Shown here one piece after another: positions 32,729-40,857 of a DNA stretch of 64,000 nt; the stretch's first letter is position 1; every line of letters begins with the position of its first letter. The position numbers and the translations under genes are program-made. The DNA is from Natronocalculus amylovorans (GTDB lineage: Archaea; Halobacteriota; Halobacteria; Halobacteriales; Haloferacaceae). Location of the stretch: NCBI RefSeq assembly GCF_023638035.1, contig NZ_JAKRVX010000002.1, positions 62,001 through 126,000 of the forward strand. Direction: 5' to 3'. The notes beneath the pieces were generated by a model, which was not told the origin of the DNA, did no database searches, and worked only from the letters and a program-made list of their open reading frames with translations.

Positions 32729-33865
32729 ATGAGTGACACTGAAACACTTGACATTGGCGTTTTGGGGTATCGGTTTATGGGAAAAGCACACGCGAACGCG
32801 CTTGCGCGCTTGCCGATGTTCTTCCCTGACGCACCGAATGTTCGCCGTCATACCTTGATCGGCCGAGATGAGGATGCACTTGCGGACGCAGCCGATCAGT
32901 TTGGGTTTGAACAGACCGCAACTGATTGGGAAACGGTGATAGATGACGTGGACGTCTTCTACAATCTGGGACCAAACCACGTTCATGCGGAGCCCTCGAT
33001 CGCAGCACTTGACGCAGGCGTGCCTGTCTTCTGTGAAAAACCGCTTGCACCGACACTTGCGGATGCTGCACGGATGCGGGATGCCGCTGCCAACGCAGAG
33101 GTCCCAGCTGGCTGCGCGTTCAACTATCGATTCGTTCCAGCGATCAGGTATGCAAAGCAGCTGATTGATGCTGGTGAACTCGGTGACATTCACCATGTTC
33201 GCGGCCGATATCTTCAAGACTGGCTGGTTGATCCGGAGGCACCGTGGGCATGGCGAATGGACAACGAACGTGCTGGCTCCGGCGCACTTGGCGACCTCGG
33301 TGCACACACGGTCGATCTAATCAGATTCCTCGTTTGTGAGCACACCGGAGAGATCGATCGGCTCTCTGGACAGCTCCAGACATTCGTCGATGAGCGACCG
33401 GTGTATGGTACCGACGGAACCATCAAGGAACATCGGCCAGTGACCGTCGACGACGCCTACACTGCGCAGATAGAATTCGAGAACGGGGCAGTCGGCTCGC
33501 TTGAAGCCTCGCGCTTTGCAACTGGACACAAAAATGACCATACGATTGAGATTCACGGCTCAGAGGGGAGCCTCAAGTTCTCACTTGAGCGACTCAATGA
33601 ACTTTCGGTACTAACAGGTACTAATCGCGGGTACGAGACTGTTCTTGTGACGGATGAAGACGATCCATATGTCGATGCATGGTGGCCACCAGGCCATGTT
33701 CTCGGCTGGGAACACACGTTTGTTCACGAGAACTACGAGTTCCTCTCTGCGGTCGCAGGCGGCGGCCCATTCGAGCCGTCATTTGCAACCGCATACGATG
33801 TACAGGTCGTGTTAGATGCGATCGAACAATCAGATTCGGCTGGTGAGTGGATTTCGCTACCGTAG
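32729..33865 (+). CDS. Gfo/Idh/MocA family oxidoreductase (second of the sugar cluster)
   Basis: A 378-residue paralogue of the gene at 30627. The nucleotide-binding start is LDIGVLGYRFMGKAHANAL, the EKP motif is at 103-105, and Asp189, His193 and Asp196 lie in GALGDLGAHTVDL. It differs in the C-terminal domain (YLQDWLVDPEAPWAWRMD), which is seen in the longer type acting on larger glycosides or inositols. The 12-bp gap to the TIM-barrel gene implies one transcript. Two dehydrogenases plus one isomerase suggests an oxidise-rearrange-reduce scheme. Confidence 0.92.
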   Translation: MSDTETLDIGVLGYRFMGKAHANALARLPMFFPDAPNVRRHTLIGRDEDALADAADQFGFEQTATDWETVIDDVDVFYNLGPNHVHAEPSIAALDAGVPVFCEKPLAPTLADAARMRDAAANAEVPAGCAFNYRFVPAIRYAKQLIDAGELGDIHHVRGRYLQDWLVDPEAPWAWRMDNERAGSGALGDLGAHTVDLIRFLVCEHTGEIDRLSGQLQTFVDERPVYGTDGTIKEHRPVTVDDAYTAQIEFENGAVGSLEASRFATGHKNDHTIEIHGSEGSLKFSLERLNELSVLTGTNRGYETVLVTDEDDPYVDAWWPPGHVLGWEHTFVHENYEFLSAVAGGGPFEPSFATAYDVQVVLDAIEQSDSAGEWISLP

Positions 33866-33905
33866 GCGTCGAAAGCGTTTTTTTCTCCGGGAGTATCGAT
33901 GAACT

Positions 33906-34085
33906 ATGCCCGTGAATATGCTCCGGATGGCTGGTGTTGCAGTGTTGGCTCTCATTTTAATCAGTATTTTTGTCTCGTTTGGGTTGCTTGAACCGGGCCC
34001 AGAGGTAATGGTGTTTCTCATCTTTGCACTTGGGTCGTTCGTGATTGCAGACCTCTATCGTCAACGACGGATGGGTGGCGAGTAA
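33906..34085 (+). CDS. Small (59 aa) two-helix membrane protein
   Basis: A short ORF from the ATG at 33906 to TAA at 34083-34085 encodes 59 residues with two hydrophobic helices (MAGVAVLALILISIFVSFGL and VMVFLIFALGSFVIADLY) joined by LEPGPE, and a basic tail (RQRRMGG). It fits exactly between the second oxidoreductase and the convergent eIF2B-like gene. It looks real from composition and topology; no family is recognised. It could be cotranscribed with the sugar cluster 40 bp upstream. Confidence 0.7.
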   Translation: MPVNMLRMAGVAVLALILISIFVSFGLLEPGPEVMVFLIFALGSFVIADLYRQRRMGGE

Positions 34086-34089
34086 TGAC

Positions 34090-34938
34090 TCAGTACTCTC
34101 TGATACCGTTATCAGTAACGACGTAGTCGACGAGCTCAAGCGGCGTTGCATCATACGCAGGGTTCTCAAGAATGATCTCTTCGATCGGTTCTAACATTAC
34201 TTCTGACCCTGACCGATACTGGTTCTCAAACACAAACCCATCGTCGATGATCTTCACACCAGAACCAACAACGACAACAGGTACACCAAGTTCGTTTGCC
34301 GCGGTCGTAATCTGGAACGTCCCAACGCGATTGTGAAGTGTCTCATTAACGATACAGTCCATCCCAACAAGCACGCGATCACATTTGGAGAGATAGTGGC
34401 CCGCTGCACTATCGACACACAGGTGCGTTTCAACCCGATCCATCGCGGCAAGCATTCGTGCAGTTCGTCGACCAATGAACCGTGGGCGTGCTTCAGTGAC
34501 GTACGCAGTAATGTGCGAACCGCCCTGTGCAGCGGTTTCGACCGCTTCAAGCACCGTTGAGGAAAAATCGTGTGTGAGAAACGTCTCATCGGGGCCAAAT
34601 AGCTCTGCAGCACGTGACGCGGCTTCTCGTTTTCCTGTTTCAATATCTCCAACTACTTGCTCGATTGTCTCTTTTGTGAGTGTTTTTGCCGCATCAACGC
34701 TGTTTGCTCTGTCGACGACCGACCGCTCAATCTCACGCATGACATTGTGGAGTGATGCATGAGAGGTGTTTGCCCGTCGGAGGATCCCTGCATTCTGTTC
34801 CAGATCACGCTCAAACTCTTCGACGGACATATATTCTCGCTCAAGCAGCTCAGAGAGTGCACGAGCGGCATTTACTGCAACAGCAGAGGAACTGTGCGTT
34901 TGCATCTCACTAATTTGTGCAACCGTCTCGTCGATCAT
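34090..34938 (-). CDS. eIF2B / ribose-1,5-bisphosphate isomerase family paralogue lacking the catalytic Cys
   Basis: A 282-residue protein of the eIF2B alpha/beta/delta, MtnA and R15P-isomerase superfamily. An N-terminal helical domain is followed by the Rossmann-like half with ITAYVTEARPRFIGRRTARML and RVLVGMDCIVNE. Compared with the true R15P isomerase of this window, the catalytic cysteine in THCHS is replaced: here the motif is THDFS, with Asp124 in place of Cys131, while the Asp of GMDCI (Asp194) is kept. It is therefore unlikely to have the same isomerase reaction. In some annotations such proteins are called translation initiation factor eIF-2B-like. Its real role is unknown. Confidence 0.82.
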   Translation of the reverse strand: MIDETVAQISEMQTHSSSAVAVNAARALSELLEREYMSVEEFERDLEQNAGILRRANTSHASLHNVMREIERSVVDRANSVDAAKTLTKETIEQVVGDIETGKREAASRAAELFGPDETFLTHDFSSTVLEAVETAAQGGSHITAYVTEARPRFIGRRTARMLAAMDRVETHLCVDSAAGHYLSKCDRVLVGMDCIVNETLHNRVGTFQITTAANELGVPVVVVGSGVKIIDDGFVFENQYRSGSEVMLEPIEEIILENPAYDATPLELVDYVVTDNGIREY

Positions 34939-35029
34939 ACCTCATATCGTGGTGCCCAAAGCAAAGACGTTCCGGGATGTTTGGTACAAATGCTTATGCG
35001 ATGGTAGGCCCTGTATATCGACAGATACG

Positions 35030-36649
35030 ATGGGCGGGACAGCTACGGTTGGCTCTTCTCACTGCAGCATCTGTACAGCAACGCTGTCCGCTCGAAAAGC
35101 GGTGCGCCCGCATCCAAACCTGCTCTGTGAATCCTGCCAGCGACAGGCTACCCCGGATGATCCCTCAGCATCGCTCCCAAGGGCTATTACTATTGCTGGC
35201 GTCAGCGGTTGGGAGTTCACTGATCAGGGCCGAAATGTGGTCGCTCGTGACGCAGTTGGTACGGAGACATTCACGGAATTTGTTGAGAGACACTACACCG
35301 ATCACGGAGAGCCAATTCAATGGTTTGCACCGGGTCCCAGAAGTGCGCCGCAGCGAATTAGAATCGAACCAGCGGATGCTGATGTGTTGGCTCGGTTTTT
35401 TGATCAGTTCCACTCTGGCGTTTATTATCAAATAGAACAACACGACGGGAAGATACTCCCGCCGGTTGTTGGACCAACGCGATTACACCCAGAACAGGTC
35501 GGACTCACAGCACCACCAACGTTCGGCGCCACGACCGTGACCACGGATCCAACACAGATCCACTTCACAGTTGCAACTACTGAATCCATCTGTGTGCTCG
35601 ATCAAGATCGTGCGCCACCCGTTCCAACGACAGGGACAGAGCACGATCGCGTTGCCCGAGTCCGATCGCTCGCACGCGCCGCCCCGCGAGTTGTTGACAG
35701 AAATGAACTCCACGCGCTCTTATCATCTACAGATTCAGCGGTTCGATACGGAGCCGTCCGGGCGCTTGAGTCAATTGTCAGCGAAGAGCCGATGATCGGT
35801 CTCAGTGTTCTCTCTGAGGTCCGATCGCTCTTTACAGATGAACAGCCAACGCGGATCTTTGCAGTCAAATCGATTGCTCACATCGCTGAGTGCTACCCAG
35901 ACGCGGTTGCACACCTTGCAGATGAGGTCCAAGAACAGCTTGGATCCGGGAGCGAACTATTGGATGCTGCTGGGACTCGATATCTCATGTTTATCGCAGA
36001 TACAAACCCTCATGCGGCGCTTTCGGCACTCCCCAAACTTGAATCGGTTATTTCTGATACCCCAACCAGAGTCGGGCGACAAGCGCTTGCGACAATTGGC
36101 CGGATTGCACGAAGCTATCCAGATGCAGTTCGACCGATCGTCCCCACGCTTTGTGACAGTCTGACAACGGAAGATACGCGTTACCGAATTAGCGGCACCA
36201 CCGCCCTTGGTCGAGTAACATCGGTGTATCCTGCAGCGGCAACACCGATCGTCCCGCTCGTGTTGGACTTACTCGACGTTGAGGAGGCAGAGTTACGTGG
36301 CAATGCAGTCGGTATCTTGGGAGATATTGCACAGGAGTATCCAACCGATGTTGCACCGTACACCGCAGAGGTTGCCCCATTGTTGACAGACACTGATTCA
36401 GGTGTTCGGTCGAATGCCACAGGGACGCTTGCACGGGTTGCAGAGATCAAACCAACTCGAATTACCCCATACGTGCCGCGATTTACCACGCTACTTGACG
36501 ATGAGTGGACACCATGCCGAGTGCATGCGTGTTGGGCACTTGGCTACTGTCAAGCAATAGAGTCACGAGACGCATTACAAGCGGTGCAACAGAACGACCC
36601 TCGATCGGTTGTCCGAAAACGAGCCGGATGGGCGCTTGCACAGCTGTAA
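35030..36649 (+). CDS. HEAT-repeat protein with N-terminal zinc ribbon
   Basis: A 539-residue protein from the ATG at 35030; the open frame continues 88 codons upstream but overlaps the divergent eIF2B-like gene. Residues 10-45 contain CSICTATLS and CESCQ, a zinc ribbon. Residues 50-230 form a haloarchaeal domain of unknown role with a WEFTDQGRNVVARDAVG start. From about 240 to the end there are some eight HEAT-like repeats (for example GAVRALESIV, ALATIGRIARSYPDAVRP, NAVGILGDIAQEYPTDVAP). Such scaffolds bind proteins; no partner is evident. Confidence 0.82.
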   Translation: MGGTATVGSSHCSICTATLSARKAVRPHPNLLCESCQRQATPDDPSASLPRAITIAGVSGWEFTDQGRNVVARDAVGTETFTEFVERHYTDHGEPIQWFAPGPRSAPQRIRIEPADADVLARFFDQFHSGVYYQIEQHDGKILPPVVGPTRLHPEQVGLTAPPTFGATTVTTDPTQIHFTVATTESICVLDQDRAPPVPTTGTEHDRVARVRSLARAAPRVVDRNELHALLSSTDSAVRYGAVRALESIVSEEPMIGLSVLSEVRSLFTDEQPTRIFAVKSIAHIAECYPDAVAHLADEVQEQLGSGSELLDAAGTRYLMFIADTNPHAALSALPKLESVISDTPTRVGRQALATIGRIARSYPDAVRPIVPTLCDSLTTEDTRYRISGTTALGRVTSVYPAAATPIVPLVLDLLDVEEAELRGNAVGILGDIAQEYPTDVAPYTAEVAPLLTDTDSGVRSNATGTLARVAEIKPTRITPYVPRFTTLLDDEWTPCRVHACWALGYCQAIESRDALQAVQQNDPRSVVRKRAGWALAQL

Positions 36650-36689
36650 TGGGCAACATCTCTAAACAGCCAGACACCCAACTCAGTGT

Positions 36690-37043
36690 ATGGGATTTCC
36701 GGTTCGGTACTACTGTCCACACTGTGAGACGATCGTCGAACTCGAACGGGATGGCTACCTCGCAGATAAGGCGGTGACACCATATCCGTTTGCGGGCTGG
36801 GAGTATGCAACACCTTCGGAGTCGATTGAAGACGGAGACGGTGTTGTGTTTCATTGCGGCGAAGATGGGACGGCAGTCGATGGAGACGGCTGTGGCGAAC
36901 GGTTCTATCTGAGCTTTGTCCGGTTTGAGAATGGGGTCGAGATCGATCCACGAAAGCCATCTGAGCACGTGCAGATTGGAAATGACACTACCCCACCATC
37001 ACCTCGTGGGCCAGACGGGTTCAGTGGCGGTGGATTCTGGTAA
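36690..37043 (+). CDS. Haloarchaeal small zinc-finger-like protein
   Basis: A 117-residue protein with CPHCET near the N-terminus, HCGEDG and a further Cys in DGCGERFYLSFVRF, which could together form a zinc site. The C-terminal 20 residues are Gly/Pro-rich and end GFSGGGFW. It looks like a conserved haloarchaeal protein of unknown function. It follows the HEAT-repeat gene after 40 bp on the same strand. Confidence 0.75.
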   Translation: MGFPVRYYCPHCETIVELERDGYLADKAVTPYPFAGWEYATPSESIEDGDGVVFHCGEDGTAVDGDGCGERFYLSFVRFENGVEIDPRKPSEHVQIGNDTTPPSPRGPDGFSGGGFW

Positions 37044-37056
37044 TCAAAGCGAACGT

Positions 37057-38526
37057 TTACCCTTTGATATTACAGACCGGAAACGTTCGTGCAACCGTAT
37101 CTCCGATACCGAGTGCATCAGAGACACGGACAACCTCATCAACGTCTTTGTAGACACCCGGAGCCTCTTCTGCAACGGTTGCACCGCTTTGTGCCTTGAC
37201 GTAGACGTGCTGTGTCTCTTCGAGTTCGTCTCTCACTGTTTCGCCCCAGAACTGTTTTTTCGCTTGTGTTCGGCTCATGACACGGCCTGCGCCATGTGCA
37301 GTTGAGCCAAAACTCAGTGCAAGCGAATTCTCTCCACCACGGAGGATGTAGCTTCCCGTACCCATGCTTCCGGGGATAATGATGGGTTGACCAACTGTAC
37401 GGTATGCCTCTGGTACCTCTTTTCGACCGGCAGGAAATGCACGCGTTGCCCCTTTTCTGTGGACATAGAGCTCTCGATCGCGACCATTGACGGTATGAAC
37501 CTCCTTTTTTGCGATATTGTGTGCGACGTCGTACAGTAATTCCATCTCAAGGGCTTGCGGTGACTGATCGAATATCTCGGCAAATACCTGCCGTGTCTGG
37601 TGCATGATTACTTGTCTGTTCACCCACGCAAAGTTGATCGCCGCACACATCGCACCGTAGTATGCCGTTGCGAGTTCGCTTCCAGCGGGTGCTGCAGCGA
37701 GCTCTTTATCGGGCAACGCGGCAAGCAGTTCGGGATGGCCTTTCTCAATCTTCCGAACGTAATCCGAACAGATCTGATGACCAAGCCCCCGGCTTCCACA
37801 GTGAATTAAAACAACGATTTGCTCGGGCTGGAGCCCAAAAGCGGCTGCGACATCATCCCGGTAGATATCTGTCACCCGTTGAACCTCTAAAAAGTGGTTT
37901 CCTGAGCCGAGACTGCCAATCTGTTTTTCGCCTCGGTTTTTTGCCTTCTCGGAAACGTGTTCTGGTGCAGCATCAGGTCGCCATCCCCCATCCTCACAGT
38001 GAGAGAGATCGTCCGGCGTTGCATATCCGTTTGCAAGCGCCCACTTCATACCATCCGTGAGGATCGCTTCAACGGTTTTTCGATCGCCGCTAATAACACC
38101 TCCACCCCCAAGCCCAGAGGGGATTGTCTCAAAAAGCCGATTGACGAGCGCTTTTTCACGACCCTCCACGTCGGAATACGAGAGATTTGTTCGCATCATT
38201 CGGACGCCACAGTTAATATCAAACCCAACGGCACCAGGTGAGATACAGCCATCTGTTGTATCCATTGCACCAACACCACCAACAGGGAACCCGTATCCTT
38301 GATGTCCATCAGGCATACAGATCGCATATTTCGTAATCCCGGGGAGGTGTGTTGCGTTCACGAGTTGTTGGAGTGTATCGTCATCACCAATCTCTGAGAG
38401 GAGTTTCTCACTCGCAAACACACGGGCTGGCGATCGCATCTCTCCAGTCTGTGTGATCTCCCACACGTACTCTGATTGCTTGTGGAGTGTAATGCCGTTA
38501 TATTCAACTGTGTCAGTCATACTCAT
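37057..38526 (-). CDS. rtcB: RNA-splicing ligase RtcB
   Basis: A 489-residue RtcB, which joins 2',3'-cyclic phosphate or 3'-phosphate and 5'-OH ends with GTP and Mn2+, completing tRNA splicing in archaea. Metal ligands lie in FDINCGVR (Asp103, Cys106), GSGNHF near 207-212, HCGSRGLGH at 242-250, and the guanylated His in STAHGAGR. No intein is present. A second Met at codon 3 (38520) may be the true start. The archease gene is just upstream on the same strand (47 bp), its known activator. Confidence 0.96.
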   Translation of the reverse strand: MSMTDTVEYNGITLHKQSEYVWEITQTGEMRSPARVFASEKLLSEIGDDDTLQQLVNATHLPGITKYAICMPDGHQGYGFPVGGVGAMDTTDGCISPGAVGFDINCGVRMMRTNLSYSDVEGREKALVNRLFETIPSGLGGGGVISGDRKTVEAILTDGMKWALANGYATPDDLSHCEDGGWRPDAAPEHVSEKAKNRGEKQIGSLGSGNHFLEVQRVTDIYRDDVAAAFGLQPEQIVVLIHCGSRGLGHQICSDYVRKIEKGHPELLAALPDKELAAAPAGSELATAYYGAMCAAINFAWVNRQVIMHQTRQVFAEIFDQSPQALEMELLYDVAHNIAKKEVHTVNGRDRELYVHRKGATRAFPAGRKEVPEAYRTVGQPIIIPGSMGTGSYILRGGENSLALSFGSTAHGAGRVMSRTQAKKQFWGETVRDELEETQHVYVKAQSGATVAEEAPGVYKDVDEVVRVSDALGIGDTVARTFPVCNIKG

Positions 38527-38573
38527 GAAGTCCGGTCGCCTACTGAATGAGTATTATGTCGGTATACTCCTGA

Positions 38574-38999
38574 TTATACATCAAACACAACGTACCCATA
38601 CCAGCCAGCTGCTCGCTCTTCAACTGTCATCTCAGAATATGTTACTGCTTTTATGTCGCGTGCGACCACGTCCGCAAACGGGACTCCTCTGGCGGTTGCG
38701 GTAATTGTCCATTGCTCGTCTGTTCCCGCTTCTGGGTGCTCAGTAACGACTGCGTGATGTTCAACAGGGAGCACCTCTCGCACATCCCGTTCGTAGATCA
38801 GTTGGTCCAAATAATCATAGAGGAGCCCTTCAAGACGTTCTGCGGTACATGTGATCGTAAATCGTTCACCATTTTCTGGATACCACTCACACATCGCTTC
38901 GGTGAGTCCGTCTGCAATCGCTGCAAAGAGCTCACCAATCGAGTCAGCCGTTGCTTCAACAGCAACATCTGCGGTATGCGATCGAAGCGTATAGCTCAC
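38574..38999 (-). CDS. Archease
   Basis: A 141-residue archease, the small acidic cofactor that enables multiple turnover of RtcB and alters its nucleotide specificity. The family start YTLRSHTADVAVEATADSIGELFAAIADGL and the end AVTYSEMTVEERAAGWYGYVVFDV with conserved Asp residues (D9-type and final FDV) are seen. It precedes rtcB by 47 bp on the same strand, the arrangement expected for a dedicated operon. Confidence 0.95.
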   Translation of the reverse strand: MSYTLRSHTADVAVEATADSIGELFAAIADGLTEAMCEWYPENGERFTITCTAERLEGLLYDYLDQLIYERDVREVLPVEHHAVVTEHPEAGTDEQWTITATARGVPFADVVARDIKAVTYSEMTVEERAAGWYGYVVFDV

Positions 39000-39089
39000 A
39001 AAAATAGAGTCTACCTGAGACGTCTTAAGCGATATTTCAGCCGACGCGACGGTGGAGTTATTACCTCATGGCGACATAGTTGCGTAATA

Positions 39090-39566
39090 GTGAGTATCAA
39101 CGTCGAAACACGGATTGATCCACCCGGGGAGGCCAAATACGTTGCAGAGGCGTGGGCTCTCAAAGAGGACATCCGTCAAACAGAGGGGGTTCTTCGACAA
39201 CAGCGCGGGTTTTTTACGGACGCATATCGACGTTCAACAGCACATCTTATTTTTGAAAACACGACGTTGGTCGCGTTTGCATCAGTTCGACGCGACGGGT
39301 ATATTCTCTTTTTGGCAGTGTCTCCAAGTACGCGTGGGCGTGGCTATGGTGAACAACTTATTGCAGCGATCGCCGATGAGTACCGATCGGTCACCTGCCA
39401 TGCCCGGTCGACGAACGAGAATGCGCTCGGGTTCTACGAACATCTGGGATTCAAAATCCGCCGTCGAATTGACAACTACTACGAGGACGGCGGGAATGCG
39501 TACTACCTCAAGCTTGGAAACGACGATAGTATTCGACAGAAGCTATCAGAGCTTATTCGACGATAG
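39090..39566 (+). CDS. GNAT family N-acetyltransferase
   Basis: About 158 residues from the GTG at 39090; upstream frame overlaps the divergent archease gene and is ignored. The acetyl-CoA loop SPSTRGRGYGEQLIAAI and the typical end NENALGFYEHLGFKIRRRIDNYY place it near RimI-type acetyltransferases. Substrate unknown; N-terminal protein acetylation or small-molecule acetylation are both possible. It converges with the cystathionine gamma-synthase gene. Confidence 0.87.
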   Translation: MSINVETRIDPPGEAKYVAEAWALKEDIRQTEGVLRQQRGFFTDAYRRSTAHLIFENTTLVAFASVRRDGYILFLAVSPSTRGRGYGEQLIAAIADEYRSVTCHARSTNENALGFYEHLGFKIRRRIDNYYEDGGNAYYLKLGNDDSIRQKLSELIRR

Positions 39567-39600
39567 CAGGTAGTTGTTCAAAAGTGGTTCCGTTGTCGTA

Positions 39601-40761
39601 TTATTCGGTCGCCGCGTCAAATGCTGCTTGCAGATCAGCTTTCATATCATCAATGTGTTCAAGTCCAACGCTGACACGGATGAGTCCATCAGTGAGCCCG
39701 GCTGCAAGGCGCTCATCCTTTGGAATTGCAGCGTGTGTCATTGCTGCAGGCTGTTCGATGAGGCTCTCAACACCGCCCAGACTTTCTGCAAGCGTAAACA
39801 CGTCCGTCTCAGAGACGACCGTACTTGCCTGTTCAAGTGTGCCATCGAACTCAAAGGACAACATCCCACCAAAGCCATCCATCTGTTCGGCTGCAAGTTC
39901 ATGCTGTGGATGTGACTCGAGTCCGGGATAGTACACTTTCGACACTGAATCGTGAGCAGCAAGCCATGCCGCAAGCTCAGCAGTGTTCTCACAGTGACGA
40001 TCCATACGAACTGGGAGCGTCTTTGTGCCGCGAAGGACGAGGAAACAGTCGAATGGCCCTGGTGTTGCGCCAACGCTGTTTTGATAGAACCCGATCTCTG
40101 CGTCAAGCTCTTCATCATCCACAATAAGCGCGCCACCGATTACATCGGAGTGACCACCAAGGTACTTTGTCAGCGAGTGGCTCACGATGTCTGCACCGTG
40201 TTCAAGCGGTCGTTGAAGGTATGGTGTGGCAAAGGTATTGTCAACGGCACACAGCGCATCGTGTTCGTGTGCGATCGACGCTAGCGCACTAACGTCGTTG
40301 ACGTTCATAAGTGGGTTTGTTGGCGTCTCAACCCAGACAAGCTCGGTGTTTGGCTGCATTGCTGCTTCGACTGCCGCATGATCTGTGGTATCGACAAAAT
40401 CACATTCGAGATCGTACTGTTCGTACACCTGGGTCAAGATTCGGTGCGTTCCACCGTAGACATCGTTTCCAGCAACGACATGATCACCTGCAGAGAGCAG
40501 ATTGAGTACGGTGTTAATTGCACCCATCCCTGAAGAAAAACAGCGACCGTACGCTCCGCCTTCGAGCGATGCAAGATTTGTTTCGAGGTCGGTTCGTGTT
40601 GGATTGCCCGTTCGTGAGTACTCATATCCACGGTGTTCGCCTGGCTGATCCTGTTTGTACGTTGAGTTTGCATAGATCGGTGTCATGAGCGCTCCGCTTT
40701 CGGCCTCAGGATCTTGGCCGGCGTGAATCGCGCGTGTTTCGATCCGAGAATCGTTCTGCAT
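39601..40761 (-). CDS. Cystathionine gamma-synthase/lyase family PLP enzyme
   Basis: A 386-residue Cys/Met metabolism PLP enzyme, beginning IETRAIHAGQDPE, with YEYSRTGNPTR, SSGMGAINTVLNLL, the PLP Lys in HSLTKYLGGHSDVIGG and SLGGVESLIEQPAAMTHA. It probably makes or breaks cystathionine in transsulphuration or methionine supply; synthase, beta- and gamma-lyase are not separable by eye. The ATG at 40761 is chosen over one 8 codons upstream because the family begins there. Divergent from a histidine kinase gene, with a palindrome in the 96-bp gap. Confidence 0.9.
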   Translation of the reverse strand: MQNDSRIETRAIHAGQDPEAESGALMTPIYANSTYKQDQPGEHRGYEYSRTGNPTRTDLETNLASLEGGAYGRCFSSGMGAINTVLNLLSAGDHVVAGNDVYGGTHRILTQVYEQYDLECDFVDTTDHAAVEAAMQPNTELVWVETPTNPLMNVNDVSALASIAHEHDALCAVDNTFATPYLQRPLEHGADIVSHSLTKYLGGHSDVIGGALIVDDEELDAEIGFYQNSVGATPGPFDCFLVLRGTKTLPVRMDRHCENTAELAAWLAAHDSVSKVYYPGLESHPQHELAAEQMDGFGGMLSFEFDGTLEQASTVVSETDVFTLAESLGGVESLIEQPAAMTHAAIPKDERLAAGLTDGLIRVSVGLEHIDDMKADLQAAFDAATE

Positions 40762-40833
40762 ACTACAGCAACGTTGTGGAGCCAAGATGACTGTTTTCCT
40801 TCCGGTGTTGTGTACGAGACCGAAACATTACTG

Positions 40834-40848
40834 ATCTCATTATGAGAT
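40834..40848 (+). promoter_or_regulatory. ATCTCAT-T-ATGAGAT palindrome in front of the 7TM histidine kinase
   Basis: A perfect 7+1+7 inverted repeat lies 9 bp upstream of the ATG at 40858, in the gap between two divergent genes. The segment TTATGAGATA is also present at the corresponding position in front of uspA on the opposite strand (1640s), where it is part of that palindrome. The site would overlap the predicted transcription start of the kinase. Confidence 0.42.
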
Positions 40849-40857
40849 AGTTGCAGT

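Noticed and set aside
34766..35029. 88-codon N-terminal extension of the HEAT-repeat gene
   Set aside because: It lies antisense inside the eIF2B-like gene and is Ser/Arg-rich; the zinc ribbon begins just after the ATG at 35030.
38712..39089. N-terminal extension of the GNAT gene
   Set aside because: Antisense to archease and Cys/Arg-rich; the acetyltransferase domain starts at the GTG at 39090.
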